Assembly: GCF_007713735.2 (NCBI RefSeq)
Contig: NZ_VMNW02000047.1
Coordinates: forward strand, 1 to 63,420
Length of the DNA: 63,420 bases
Direction of reading: 5' to 3'
Origin: Amycolatopsis acidicola
GTDB lineage: Bacteria; Actinomycetota; Actinomycetes; Mycobacteriales; Pseudonocardiaceae
Shown: piece after piece, positions 7,934 through 16,483 of the stretch
Numbering within the stretch: the stretch's first letter is position 1
Layout: the number at the start of each line of letters is the position of its first letter
Program-made: the position numbers and the translations under genes
Notes under the pieces: model-generated
Database searches by the model: none
Told to the model about the DNA's origin: nothing
The model's input: the letters and a program-made list of their open reading frames with translations, nothing else

Positions 7934-8536
7934 ATGAGCCTGCGGGAACGCCAGAAACAGCAGACGCGCCTCGACCTGCTGGAATGCGCGAGAGCCCTGT
8001 TCGTCGAGCGCGGGTACGCCGGCGTCACGATCGACGACATCGCCACCGCGGCCGGATGCAGCCGTGCCACGGTGTACCTGCACTTCACCGGCAAACCGGA
8101 GATCCTGCAGAAGGTCGGGGCGGAAACCGTGGCGCAGCGGGCGGTCGCGGTGTACGCGGATCTCGACGCGGTGCTGGACTCCGGTTCGCGCGAGGAGTTC
8201 ACCGCGTGGATGCGGCGGGCGGTCGCGTGGTTCGAGGCGAACCAGGAGATCCTCCCGGCCTGGGACGAGGCGCTCGCGCTGGAGCCGGAGTTCAAGGATG
8301 TCGCCAAACGCGCGGTCGCGGAGCTTCCCGCGGCGATGCCGCACTACCTGAAGCGCTGGGGCGCGCACCGCCGCGACGAGGCGCATCTGCGGATCGAGCT
8401 GCTGGTCAGCCAGCTCGAACGGTTCTTCACCCGCTGGGCCGTCCAGGGCACGATCGACTCCTCCGCCGACGAAGCGGCCGAGGTACTCAGCGACATCTGG
8501 TTCCCGGCGCTGCTCCCGCCGGAAGAGCGCGGCTAG
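7934..8536 (+). CDS. TetR/AcrR-family regulator
   Basis: A 200-residue TetR-type repressor. The N-terminal DNA-binding domain runs over residues 3-50 (RERQKQQTRLDLLECARALF, then IDDIATAAGCSRATVYLHF). The C-terminal ligand domain is helical with several Trp and Arg residues. The start at 7934 was chosen because the domain begins there and a -10 box lies 7 bases upstream; the longer upstream frame overlaps the divergent gene. It is divergent from the monooxygenase/esterase operon and probably represses it. Confidence 0.88.
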   Translation: MSLRERQKQQTRLDLLECARALFVERGYAGVTIDDIATAAGCSRATVYLHFTGKPEILQKVGAETVAQRAVAVYADLDAVLDSGSREEFTAWMRRAVAWFEANQEILPAWDEALALEPEFKDVAKRAVAELPAAMPHYLKRWGAHRRDEAHLRIELLVSQLERFFTRWAVQGTIDSSADEAAEVLSDIWFPALLPPEERG

Positions 8537-8573
8537 GGAGTGTTTCCCAAGTGTTCTGCGTGGCTGTGCGCAG

Positions 8574-9035
8574 CTAGCCGTCGCCGTTTGGGTCGATGCG
8601 GTTGATCAGCTGCTCGCTCCAGGCCCGGATGGTCGCGGTCTGCTCCGGCGTGATCGGGTCGAGGACGTAACGGCGGATGTTGCCCGCGTGGTGGCGGATG
8701 GCGCTCCGCGCGGCCCGGCTGCCTTTGGTGGTCAGGCCGACCGCGGTGCGCCGGCCCGTGGCGCCGAACTCCGTCCGCGCCACGAAGCCGCGGTTTTCCA
8801 TGCGGGTGAGCATGTGCGAGACGCGGCTTTTCTCCCAGTCGAGCGACTCGGTGAGCTCGCCGACGCGCATCTCGTGGCCGGGCGCCCTCGACAGGGTCAC
8901 CAGCACGCTGAACTCGGCCTTCGAGATGCCGCAGTGGTCTTGCAGGCTGCGGTCGAGTTCCCGGGTGAGCAGGCGCTGCGCGCGCATCCAGGCGTCCCAG
9001 AATTCCCACTCTTCGGCGCTGAGCGTGTCGGCCAT
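8574..9035 (-). CDS. MarR-family regulator
   Basis: A 153-residue MarR-type winged-helix regulator: N-terminal dimer helices (EEWEFWDAWMRAQRLLTREL), the helix-turn-helix (MRVGELTESLDWEKSRVSHM), then the wing (EFGATGRRTAVGLTTKG). The DWEKSR recognition helix is typical of the group that includes many actinobacterial antibiotic- or phenol-responsive MarRs. It is divergent from an FAD oxidoreductase; two strong palindromes fill the gap and are the likely operators. Confidence 0.88.
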   Translation of the reverse strand: MADTLSAEEWEFWDAWMRAQRLLTRELDRSLQDHCGISKAEFSVLVTLSRAPGHEMRVGELTESLDWEKSRVSHMLTRMENRGFVARTEFGATGRRTAVGLTTKGSRAARSAIRHHAGNIRRYVLDPITPEQTATIRAWSEQLINRIDPNGDG

Positions 9036-9050
9036 GACGGAATGCTAGCC

Positions 9051-9102
9051 GCGTGGAGTTGACGCATCAACTCCACGCGCCGTAGAGTTGACGCGTCAAC
9101 TC
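9051..9102. promoter_or_regulatory. double MarR operator
   Basis: A 28-bp palindrome at 9051-9078 has 12-bp arms (GCGTGGAGTTGA and its complement) around CGCA. A perfect 18-bp palindrome, GAGTTGACGCGTCAACTC, follows at 9085-9102. Both share GAGTTGA half-sites; centres are 29 bp apart. The TTGACG inside each could also be a -35 element, so repressor and polymerase would compete. Confidence 0.78.
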
Positions 9103-9133
9103 CTGATGGCACGGACGGTGATCGGAGCGGGGA

Positions 9134-10255
9134 ATGCCTGGTGGGGTAGTGGTCGTCGGGGGCGGCTACGGCGGAACGCTGGTGGCGGAGGCCCTCGATC
9201 CGGTCGCCGACGTGGTTCTGGTGGATCCGCGGGAGGCTTTCGTCAACGTCGCGGCCTCGTTGCGCGCGCTGACTCGGCCGGACTGGGCGCACAATGCGTT
9301 CTTCCCTTACGAGACCCTGTTGCGGCGCGGTCGTGTGGTGCGGGATCGGGCTGTGTCAGTGGACGCGACCGGCGTGACGCTCGGTGGGGGAGGGCGCGTG
9401 GACGCGGACTTCGTCGTCCTCGCGACCGGCTCCAGCTACGCGTACCCGGCCCGGCCCCGCCGGATGGATTCCACTGTGGATGCGGCGCTGAGCGATCTGC
9501 GTGAAACCCATGACCAGCTCGGCCTCGCCGATCGCGTGCTCATCCTCGGCGCCGGCCCCGTCGGCCTCGAACTCGCCGGAGAGATCCGCGAGGTCTGGCC
9601 GGGTAAGCGGGTGACCGTCGTCGAGAAGAACGACGAGATCCTGCGGGGCTTCCTGCCCGAAGTCGGCCAGGAGGTGCGGCGGCAGCTCAGCGAACTGGAC
9701 ATCGAGCTGCGGCTCGGCGCTGGCTTGACGAGTCTCCCTCCTGTCCCCGAAGGACAGTCCGGCGCGTTCGCCGTCGAGACCGAAGGCGGCGAGGAGATCG
9801 GTGCCGACATCTGGTTCCGCAGCTTCGGATCCCGGGTCAACACCGGCTGTCTCGCGGACGGGCGGCTGGTCGACCTGCCCTCGTCCGGACTGGTCCCGGT
9901 GACCGACAGCCTCAACGTCGCCGGCCACGAGAACGTGTACGCGCTCGGGGACATCGTCGACCTTGCGGACCCGAAGATGGCCACCTGGGCGCAGACGCAG
10001 GCCGGGGTCGTCGTCGAAAATCTCCGGGCGCGGCTCGAAGGCCGCAGCCCGGACGCGGTCTACACCTCCGCGACCGAACGGCGCATCCTCCTGCCGCTCG
10101 GCACGACCGGTGGGGCCGGGCAGCTCGCCGCGCCCGGCGGCACGGCCCGCGTAGTTGACCGGGAGACCGTCATCGAGCGAAAAGGGCGTGACCTGTTCAC
10201 CGCCCGCTTCGCCGAGCGCTTCCATCTCGAGTCACCCGTGTTTCTGGTGGATTAA
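9134..10255 (+). CDS. NAD(P)H/FAD-dependent oxidoreductase (NDH-2/AIF-like)
   Basis: A 373-residue two-dinucleotide-binding flavoprotein. FAD binding is by VVVVGGGYGGTLVAEAL at the N terminus, NAD(P)H binding by VLILGAGPVGLELAGEI, and the late motif ENVYALGDIVDL contacts FAD. This order matches the type II NADH dehydrogenase / apoptosis-inducing-factor-like family, which move electrons to quinones or ferredoxins. No membrane helix is obvious. An SD-like GGAGCGGGGA precedes ATG 9134. It faces a MarR gene and is expected to be under its control, perhaps for quinone or oxidant detoxification. Confidence 0.83.
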   Translation: MPGGVVVVGGGYGGTLVAEALDPVADVVLVDPREAFVNVAASLRALTRPDWAHNAFFPYETLLRRGRVVRDRAVSVDATGVTLGGGGRVDADFVVLATGSSYAYPARPRRMDSTVDAALSDLRETHDQLGLADRVLILGAGPVGLELAGEIREVWPGKRVTVVEKNDEILRGFLPEVGQEVRRQLSELDIELRLGAGLTSLPPVPEGQSGAFAVETEGGEEIGADIWFRSFGSRVNTGCLADGRLVDLPSSGLVPVTDSLNVAGHENVYALGDIVDLADPKMATWAQTQAGVVVENLRARLEGRSPDAVYTSATERRILLPLGTTGGAGQLAAPGGTARVVDRETVIERKGRDLFTARFAERFHLESPVFLVD

Positions 10256-10304
10256 TTCACTGCTGACGCTTGACGCGCAGGAATCCTGCATCAACAATCA
10301 GGCC

Positions 10305-11312
10305 ATGCAGGATGACGTCAGAGGGGCGGACCTGGACCGGCGGATTGCCGCCGCGCTCCAGCTCAACGGCCGCGCCTCCTGGGGTGCGATAGCGCGGCAC
10401 GTCGGTACGAGCGAGTCCACGGTGCTCCGCCGCGTCGGGCAGCTGACCGAGTCGGGGCAGGTGCGCGTCATCGGCGTGCTCGACGTGCTCCGCTGCGGGC
10501 TCGGCGTGCCCGTCGTCGTGCGGTTCCGGTGCGCGCCGGGCACCGCGGGCGAGGTCGCGCGCGCCATCGCGGCCCGCCCCGACACGCGCTACGCGAGCGT
10601 GCTCGCGGGCAGCGCCGACTGCGTGGCCGAGTTCGTGCTGCCGTCGTATCAGGACGTGGCGCGGCTGGACGAGCTGCCGGGCGCGAAGGGGCTGACGGAG
10701 TCCGAAAGCTTCACGGTGATGCGCACGTTCATCTCCAACCATGACTGGGATTCCGGCGAACTGGAGCGCACGGCGACGGCCGAGCTGCGCGGCGCCGACG
10801 CGCGCCCGTTCGAGGAACAGCACTGGGAAAGCCCGCCGGAGAAGCTCGACGAGCTGGACCTGGCGATCAGCGCGGCGCTCGGCGAGGACGGCCGGATGTC
10901 GTTCAAGGAGGTCTCCCGCCAGGTCGGTTCGAGCGAAACCACCGTGGCACGCCGGGTGGATTCGCTCGTGCGCCGCGGCTGCCTGCGGTTCCGTACCCTC
11001 GCCGAACTCGCGCTGTTCGGGTACGCGCTGGAGTTCATGCTGTGGCTCTCCGTCCTTCCGTCCGAATTGGACAATGCGGGCCAGCGGCTGGCGAGTCATC
11101 CCGGCACGAAGTACCTCTCCGCCACCACCGGCCGGTTCAACCTCGTCGGCCAGATCGTGCTGCGGCACTACGGCGAGCTGTACCGGCACACCACCGACGT
11201 GGTCGGTGCGCTGCCCGGGCTGCGGGACGCGGAGGTGACGCTGCAGGTGGACACCCTCAAACGCGCCTGGGTCCCGACCCCGGCGGCCCGGCAGGAACTG
11301 GAGGACGCGTGA
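10305..11312 (+). CDS. two-domain Lrp/AsnC-family regulator
   Basis: A 335-residue regulator made of two AsnC-like halves. Each half has a helix-turn-helix (LNGRASWGAIARHVGTSEST in the first; DGRMSFKEVSRQVGSSETT in the second) followed by an alpha/beta effector (RAM-like) domain. Classical Lrp proteins have one such unit, so this duplicated form probably acts as a pseudo-dimer. It starts the catabolic operon and its TGA overlaps the next gene's GTG (GTGA), so the regulator is made together with its target enzymes. The ligand is probably the imported compound. Confidence 0.85.
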   Translation: MQDDVRGADLDRRIAAALQLNGRASWGAIARHVGTSESTVLRRVGQLTESGQVRVIGVLDVLRCGLGVPVVVRFRCAPGTAGEVARAIAARPDTRYASVLAGSADCVAEFVLPSYQDVARLDELPGAKGLTESESFTVMRTFISNHDWDSGELERTATAELRGADARPFEEQHWESPPEKLDELDLAISAALGEDGRMSFKEVSRQVGSSETTVARRVDSLVRRGCLRFRTLAELALFGYALEFMLWLSVLPSELDNAGQRLASHPGTKYLSATTGRFNLVGQIVLRHYGELYRHTTDVVGALPGLRDAEVTLQVDTLKRAWVPTPAARQELEDA

Positions 11313-12199
11313 GCGAGCAGGAACCGTGGCAGTGGGACGAGCCGACGTGGCGCGGGCACGTCGACCGCGTCCGGGCGGGCCGCCCGCTACGGCCGGCGTC
11401 GTGGCCCGGTGGCGCGAAAGTGGCCGTGGCACTCTCTTTCGACTCCGACCACGAGACGCCGGCGCTGCGCGACGGCGAGGTGCTGCCCGGCAAACTCGCG
11501 CAGGGCGAGTACGGCGCGCGGGTCGGTGTGCCGCGCATCCTGCGCCTCCTCGCCCGGTATGAGGCACCCGCGTCATTCTTCATGCCCGCCGTTTCCGCGC
11601 TGCTGCACCACGGCGAGGTCAAGTCCTATGTGGACGCCGGGCACGAAGTCGCGCTGCACGGCTGGATCCACGAGCGCAACACCCGGCTGCCCGCGGAAAA
11701 CGAGCGTGAGCTTGCGCTGCGCGCGGCCGACACGCTGGAGCGCCTCGCCGGGGTCCGCCCGGTGGGGATCCGCACGCCGTCGTGGGATTTCTCCGCGCAC
11801 ACGCTGCGGATCACGCGGGAGCTGGGCCTGCGCTACGACTCCTCGCTGATGGCCGACGACGACTGCTACGAGCTGCTCGCCGACGGTGAGCCCACCGGCG
11901 TGGTCGAGCTGCCCGTCGAGTGGATCGGTGACGACGCCCCGTATTTCATGATGGACAGGTTCGCGTCGCTGCGGCCCTACACCCCGCCGCGCGGTGTGCT
12001 CGGTATCTGGCGCGACGAGTTCGACGCCGCGTACGTCGAGGGCGGCATTTTCCAGCTCACCATGCACCCGCACATCATCGGCCACCGTTCGCGGATCGCC
12101 GTGCTGACCGAGCTGCTCGAGCACATCGCGGGCCACGAAGGCGTCTGGTTCGCCACGCACGCCCAGATCGTCGACCACGTCCTCCAGGAGGCGCCATGA
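11309..12199 (+). CDS. NodB/polysaccharide-deacetylase-family hydrolase (PuuE/cyclic-imidase-like)
   Basis: A 296-residue NodB-homology protein. Metal-ligand motifs are visible: ALSFDSDHE (first motif, Asp45/Asp47), HGWIH (second motif, H-x3-H) and RTPSWDFS (third). No signal peptide is present, so a cytosolic small-molecule role is more likely than cell-wall deacetylation. The HpPgdA/PuuE branch of this family includes allantoinases and cyclic imidases, which hydrolyse ring amides. Coupling to an AsnC regulator, an MHS importer and an M20 amidohydrolase fits such a role, but the substrate is inferred. Confidence 0.78.
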   Translation: MSEQEPWQWDEPTWRGHVDRVRAGRPLRPASWPGGAKVAVALSFDSDHETPALRDGEVLPGKLAQGEYGARVGVPRILRLLARYEAPASFFMPAVSALLHHGEVKSYVDAGHEVALHGWIHERNTRLPAENERELALRAADTLERLAGVRPVGIRTPSWDFSAHTLRITRELGLRYDSSLMADDDCYELLADGEPTGVVELPVEWIGDDAPYFMMDRFASLRPYTPPRGVLGIWRDEFDAAYVEGGIFQLTMHPHIIGHRSRIAVLTELLEHIAGHEGVWFATHAQIVDHVLQEAP

Positions 12200-13482
12200 C
12201 CACCGAAGCCGTCCCGGTGGCCGCCCACCGGCTCCGCCCCGACCAGCGCAAGGCCATCGTCGCCGGCGCGATCGGCAACACCGTCGAATGGGTCGACTGG
12301 GCGGTCTACGCCACGTTCGCGCCCGTGTTCGCGGGCCAGTTCTTCGCCAAGGGCAACGAAACCGCGGCGCTGCTGTCCACTTTGGCCGTGTTCGCGGTCG
12401 GGTTCGTCATGCGCCCCATCGGCGGCGCGGTGCTCGGCGCGTACAGCGACCGGCGCGGCAGGAAGAAGGGGCTCACGCTCACGATCTCGCTGATGGCCGG
12501 CGCCTCGCTGGTCATCGCGGTGTGCCCGACGTACGGGCGGATCGGCGTGCTGGCGCCGATCGTGCTGCTCCTCGCGCGGCTCGTGCAGGGGTTCTCGGCG
12601 GGCGGCGAATTCGGTTCCTCGTCGGCGTTCCTCATCGAATCCGCCGCGCGCGGCCGCCGGGCCTTCGCCGGTTCGTGGCAGCAGGTTTCGGTCGGCGCGG
12701 GCGCCCTGATCGCCTCGCTGCTCGGTACCATCCTGAACTCCACTTTGGACGACGCGGCGCTGCACGGCTGGGGCTGGCGGCTCGCGTTCGGGGTCGCCGG
12801 GCTGCTCGGCCTGGTCGGGCTGTGGCTCCGGCGTTCGGTGCACGAAACCGAGGCGTTCACGTCGATCGAGCGCGGCCCGAAGCGGAACCCGCTGGTCGCG
12901 ATGTTCCGCGATCACCCCGGCGCCGCGCTGCGCGTGGCGGGCGTGACCATCGCGGGCACGCTGATCTACTACGTGTGGGTCACCTACATGCCGACCTACG
13001 CGCACCTGGCCACCGGCATCCCGCTCAGCGAAGCGTTGCTGGCCAACACCATCGCGATGGTGGTGTTCCTGGTGCTGCTGCCGTTCGGCGGGCTGCTGTC
13101 CGACCGGATCGGCCGCAAGCCGACGATGACGGCCTTCGCGGCCGGGTTCCTGATCTTCGCCTGGCCCGCGTTCCACTTCCTGGGCAACAGTTTCTGGTCG
13201 GTGCTGGTCATCGAGATCATCGGGCTGGTGTTCATCGTCGGCTACTCCGCGAACTGCGCGGTGATCATGGCCGAGCAGTTCCCGCCCGAGGTCCGCACCA
13301 CCGGCATCGGGCTGCCGTACGCGCTGGCCGTGGCGATCTTCGGCGGCACGGCGCCGTACGTGACGACGTGGATGAACGCGCGGCACCTCGGGAACCTGGT
13401 GTGGGCGTACGTCGCGATCGCCGCGCTGATCGGGGTCGCCGTCTACCTCACGATGCCCGAAACGAAGGGGAAGGAGCTCTAG
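12196..13482 (+). CDS. MFS transporter, metabolite:H+ symporter (MHS) type
   Basis: A 428-residue integral membrane protein with the hydrophobicity pattern of a 12-helix MFS transporter. The N-terminal AIGNTVEWVDWAVY and the loop motif GAYSDRRGRKKGL, repeated in the second half as GLLSDRIGRKPTM, are typical of the MHS group (shikimate, alpha-ketoglutarate, citrate, proline/betaine importers). ATGA overlap with the deacetylase upstream and 1-base overlap with the SDR downstream place it in the same operon, where it probably imports the substrate. Confidence 0.88.
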   Translation: MTTEAVPVAAHRLRPDQRKAIVAGAIGNTVEWVDWAVYATFAPVFAGQFFAKGNETAALLSTLAVFAVGFVMRPIGGAVLGAYSDRRGRKKGLTLTISLMAGASLVIAVCPTYGRIGVLAPIVLLLARLVQGFSAGGEFGSSSAFLIESAARGRRAFAGSWQQVSVGAGALIASLLGTILNSTLDDAALHGWGWRLAFGVAGLLGLVGLWLRRSVHETEAFTSIERGPKRNPLVAMFRDHPGAALRVAGVTIAGTLIYYVWVTYMPTYAHLATGIPLSEALLANTIAMVVFLVLLPFGGLLSDRIGRKPTMTAFAAGFLIFAWPAFHFLGNSFWSVLVIEIIGLVFIVGYSANCAVIMAEQFPPEVRTTGIGLPYALAVAIFGGTAPYVTTWMNARHLGNLVWAYVAIAALIGVAVYLTMPETKGKEL

Positions 13483-14270
13483 TGCGCCACGTGCTGGTGA
13501 CCGGCGCGGCCGGGGGAATCGCGGCCGCGATCGCGGGGCGGTTCGCCGCGGCGGGGGACAGGCTGACGCTGTCGGACTACCGCGCCGGCGAACTCGCGGG
13601 CACGGCGGCGGCCTTGCGCGCCGAGTACGGCGTGGGGGTCGCCGAAATCCCGGGCGACCTCGCCGACGCGTCGTTCGCCGAAGGGCTGGTCGCTCAGGCG
13701 GGCCCGCTCGACGTGCTGGTCAACGCGGCCGGGATCTACCCGGCGACGCCGCTGCTGGAGATGACGGCGCAGGCGTGGGACAGGGTGCAGGACGTCAACG
13801 TGCGCGCGGCGATGCTCACCACTGTCGCGTTTGGACGGCAGGGGCGGCAGGGTTCGGTAGTGAACATTTCCTCGGGCGCGGCCACCAGGGCGAGGCCCGG
13901 TGCCTCGCATTACGCGACTTCCAAGGCGGCGCTGGAAATGCTGACCAAGGCGTGCGCGGTCGAGCTGGGGGAGCGGGGTGTCCGCGTGAACGCCGTCAGC
14001 CCCGGCTTCGTCACGGTGGACAGTGCCGCGAACCCGGTCACCGAGGACTACGCCGCGGCTGTTTCGGTGAATCCCTTGGGGCGCCGGGGTTTGCCCGCGG
14101 ACATCGCGGAGGCCGCGTTCTGGCTCGCCGGTGAGCAGGCGGGCTGGATCACCGGCGCCGTGCTGCGCGTCGACGGCGGTTCGACGGCCGGCGCGCCTTC
14201 CCTGCCGCTGCATTGGTCCGGGCACACGGACGTGCAGAACGGAACTCCGGCCGAAAGGGCTGCTTCATGA
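13482..14270 (+). CDS. short-chain dehydrogenase/reductase
   Basis: A 262-residue classical SDR. It has the cofactor motif TGAAGGIAAAI near the N terminus, NAAG in strand 4, and the catalytic Ser plus Y-x3-K (SHYATSK, about residue 145). FabG-like SDRs oxidise alcohols or reduce ketones with NAD(P)H. The GTG start overlaps the transporter stop by one base (TAGTG). A GTG start this close to the glycine motif leaves a short but complete first strand (VRHVLVTG). It probably handles a hydroxy or keto intermediate in the operon's pathway. Confidence 0.87.
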   Translation: MRHVLVTGAAGGIAAAIAGRFAAAGDRLTLSDYRAGELAGTAAALRAEYGVGVAEIPGDLADASFAEGLVAQAGPLDVLVNAAGIYPATPLLEMTAQAWDRVQDVNVRAAMLTTVAFGRQGRQGSVVNISSGAATRARPGASHYATSKAALEMLTKACAVELGERGVRVNAVSPGFVTVDSAANPVTEDYAAAVSVNPLGRRGLPADIAEAAFWLAGEQAGWITGAVLRVDGGSTAGAPSLPLHWSGHTDVQNGTPAERAAS

Positions 14271-15265
14271 CAGGCCGTGCGTACACCGTCGTCGGCGGCG
14301 GCGCGATCGGGGGCACGCTCGCGTTCCACCTCGCCCGCGCCGGACACTCCGTGCAGATCGTCGACGCCGACGAGGCCCACGTCGCGGCGATCCGCGCCCA
14401 CGGCCTGGTGGTGCGCGGACCGGACGGGGAGGCCAGCGTGGCAGTGCAGGCGACAACGCCCGATGCCGCGCCGGACAGGTTCGGGCGTGTGCTCCTGGCC
14501 GTGAAGGCGCAGGCGACGGAGGCGCTGCTTCCCTGGCTGGCGCCGAAGCTCGCGCCGGACGGGTTCGTCGTGTCGATGCAGAACGGGCTCAACGAAAAGC
14601 TCATCGCCGACAAGGTCGGCGCGGAGCGGACCGTGGGCGCGTTCGTGAACCTCTTCGCCGACGTCGTCGAGCCGGGCGTGATCCGCGACGGCGGGCAGGG
14701 CGCCCTCGTCGTCGGCGAACCGGACGGGCGGATCACCCCGCGGGTCGAGGAAGTGGTGGCGGACCTGCAGTCGTGGGGCCCGGCGAAGGCGACCGACAAC
14801 GTCGAGGGCTACCTGTGGTCGAAACTCGGCTTCGGCGCGATGCTCACCACGACGGCGCTCGCCGACGCCCCGATGGCGGACCTGATCGACCGCCACCGCC
14901 CGCTGATGCACGCGATCACCGCCGAGGTGTTCGCGGTCGCGGGCGGGCGGCGGCTGGAGCCGTTCGACCAGTTCGACCCCGCCGCGTACCTGCCGGGGGC
15001 GCCGGGGCGCGAGCAGGCGACCGACCGGCTCACCGCGTGGCTGCGCACGATGCCCAAGGACCGCAGCGGGATCTGGCGCGACATCGCGGTGCGGCACCGG
15101 CCGGTCGAGGTGCACCACCACTACCGTCCCGTGCTCGCCGAGGCCGCCGGGCGGAACGTCCCGGTGCCGCTGCTGAGTGCGATGCTGGACAGGCTGCGCG
15201 CGGTGGAAACGGGCGCGGCGGCCATGTCGGAGAACCACCTCGTCGAACTGGAGAAGAACCTGTGA
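14267..15265 (+). CDS. ketopantoate reductase-family (ApbA/PanE-like) dehydrogenase
   Basis: A 332-residue 2-dehydropantoate 2-reductase-like protein: N-terminal NADP-binding VVGGGAIGGTLAFHLA, middle signature VVSMQNGLNE, and the C-terminal helical domain with SKLGFGAM. The family reduces 2-oxo acids, and paralogues inside catabolic operons often serve other substrates than ketopantoate. It overlaps the SDR upstream and the M20 enzyme downstream by four bases each, so a catabolic role in this operon is more likely than pantothenate synthesis. Confidence 0.83.
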   Translation: MTGRAYTVVGGGAIGGTLAFHLARAGHSVQIVDADEAHVAAIRAHGLVVRGPDGEASVAVQATTPDAAPDRFGRVLLAVKAQATEALLPWLAPKLAPDGFVVSMQNGLNEKLIADKVGAERTVGAFVNLFADVVEPGVIRDGGQGALVVGEPDGRITPRVEEVVADLQSWGPAKATDNVEGYLWSKLGFGAMLTTTALADAPMADLIDRHRPLMHAITAEVFAVAGGRRLEPFDQFDPAAYLPGAPGREQATDRLTAWLRTMPKDRSGIWRDIAVRHRPVEVHHHYRPVLAEAAGRNVPVPLLSAMLDRLRAVETGAAAMSENHLVELEKNL

Positions 15266-16404
15266 GCGACATCCGGGCCCTGCGCGACTGGGTCGGCATC
15301 CGGCGTGAGGAGATGCTGGCCGACCTCGGTACCTACGTGGGGATCGAAACTCCCAGTGACGACAAGGAAAGCCTCGCGGCCGGACTGTCCTGGTTGGACG
15401 GATGGCTGAACGAACGGCTCGGCGCGGCCACTTCCGTACGCCATGTCGACGGCGGCGTCCACGGCGACATCCGCGTCTACGACTACGCGGGCGAAGGCGA
15501 ACCGGTGCTCGTGCTGTGCCACTACGACACCGTGTGGCCAAGGGGAACTCTCGCGGAATGGCCGTTCACTGTGGACGGTGACAAGGTGACCGGGCCGGGC
15601 GTGTTCGACATGAAGTCCGGGCTGGTGCAGGCCGTGTGGGCGTTGCGTGCGCTGGAGGACCTGGGCCTGCCGAGGCCCGCGTTGCGGTTGGTGCTGAACG
15701 GGGACGAGGAGATCGGCAGCCTCGCGTCCCGGCCGGTGATCGAGGAAGCGGCGGCCGGCACGCGCGCGACGCTGGTGTTCGAGGCGAGCGCGGACGGGGC
15801 GGTGAAGACGGCGCGCAAGGGCGTCGGCCTGTTCCGGATCGAGGCGACCGGCGTCGAATCGCACGCCGGGCTGGACTACGCGAAGGGCGCGAGCGCGGTC
15901 GACGAGCTGGCGCGCACGGTGCTGGCGCTGCACGGGCTCACCGATGTGGACGCGGGGACGACGGTCAACGTCGGCGTGGTCGCGGGCGGCACGCGCCAGA
16001 ACGTGATCGCCGGCTCGGCCTGGGGCGAGGTCGACGTGCGGGTGCGCACAGCGGAAGAAGCGGCCCGCATCGACGCGGCGATCGCGGACATCAGGGCTCG
16101 TGACCCGCGCGCGAAGGTCACCGTCGAGGGCGGGTGGAACCGGCCGGTGATGGAGCGTTCGCCCGCGATCGGTGAGCTTTACGAGCGCGCCCGTGGCCTC
16201 GCCGAGCGGCTCGGCGTCACGCTGGAGGAATGCTCCGTCGGCGGAGCCAGCGACGGGAACTTCGTGGCAGCGCTGGGTTTCCCGGTACTCGACGGCTTCG
16301 GCGCTGTCGGCGACGGTGCCCACGCGCGGCACGAGCACATCAGCATCGCCGGAATGCTGGAGCGGACGGCCCTCGCGGCGGCGGTGTTCCACTCGTTCTG
16401 CTGA
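15262..16404 (+). CDS. M20-family metallopeptidase (carboxypeptidase G2-like)
   Basis: A 380-residue M20 dizinc hydrolase. Visible ligands are LCHYDTVW (His and nearby catalytic Asp), GVFDMKSG (bridging Asp), NGDEEIGS (catalytic Glu plus ligand), and the late RHEHIS (His). The order and length match the CPG2/glutamate carboxypeptidase branch, which cleaves N-acyl amino acids or C-terminal Glu. It has no signal peptide. As the last gene of the operon it probably cleaves an amide left after ring opening or side-chain processing of the imported compound. Confidence 0.87.
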   Translation: MSDIRALRDWVGIRREEMLADLGTYVGIETPSDDKESLAAGLSWLDGWLNERLGAATSVRHVDGGVHGDIRVYDYAGEGEPVLVLCHYDTVWPRGTLAEWPFTVDGDKVTGPGVFDMKSGLVQAVWALRALEDLGLPRPALRLVLNGDEEIGSLASRPVIEEAAAGTRATLVFEASADGAVKTARKGVGLFRIEATGVESHAGLDYAKGASAVDELARTVLALHGLTDVDAGTTVNVGVVAGGTRQNVIAGSAWGEVDVRVRTAEEAARIDAAIADIRARDPRAKVTVEGGWNRPVMERSPAIGELYERARGLAERLGVTLEECSVGGASDGNFVAALGFPVLDGFGAVGDGAHARHEHISIAGMLERTALAAAVFHSFC

Positions 16405-16483
16405 CGAGGGCGGGTGTTTCCGCCGGCCGGACGCGGGGTGTCATCATGGGCACACGCGCCGGTGCTGGGGGAAGGAGTCGCCG

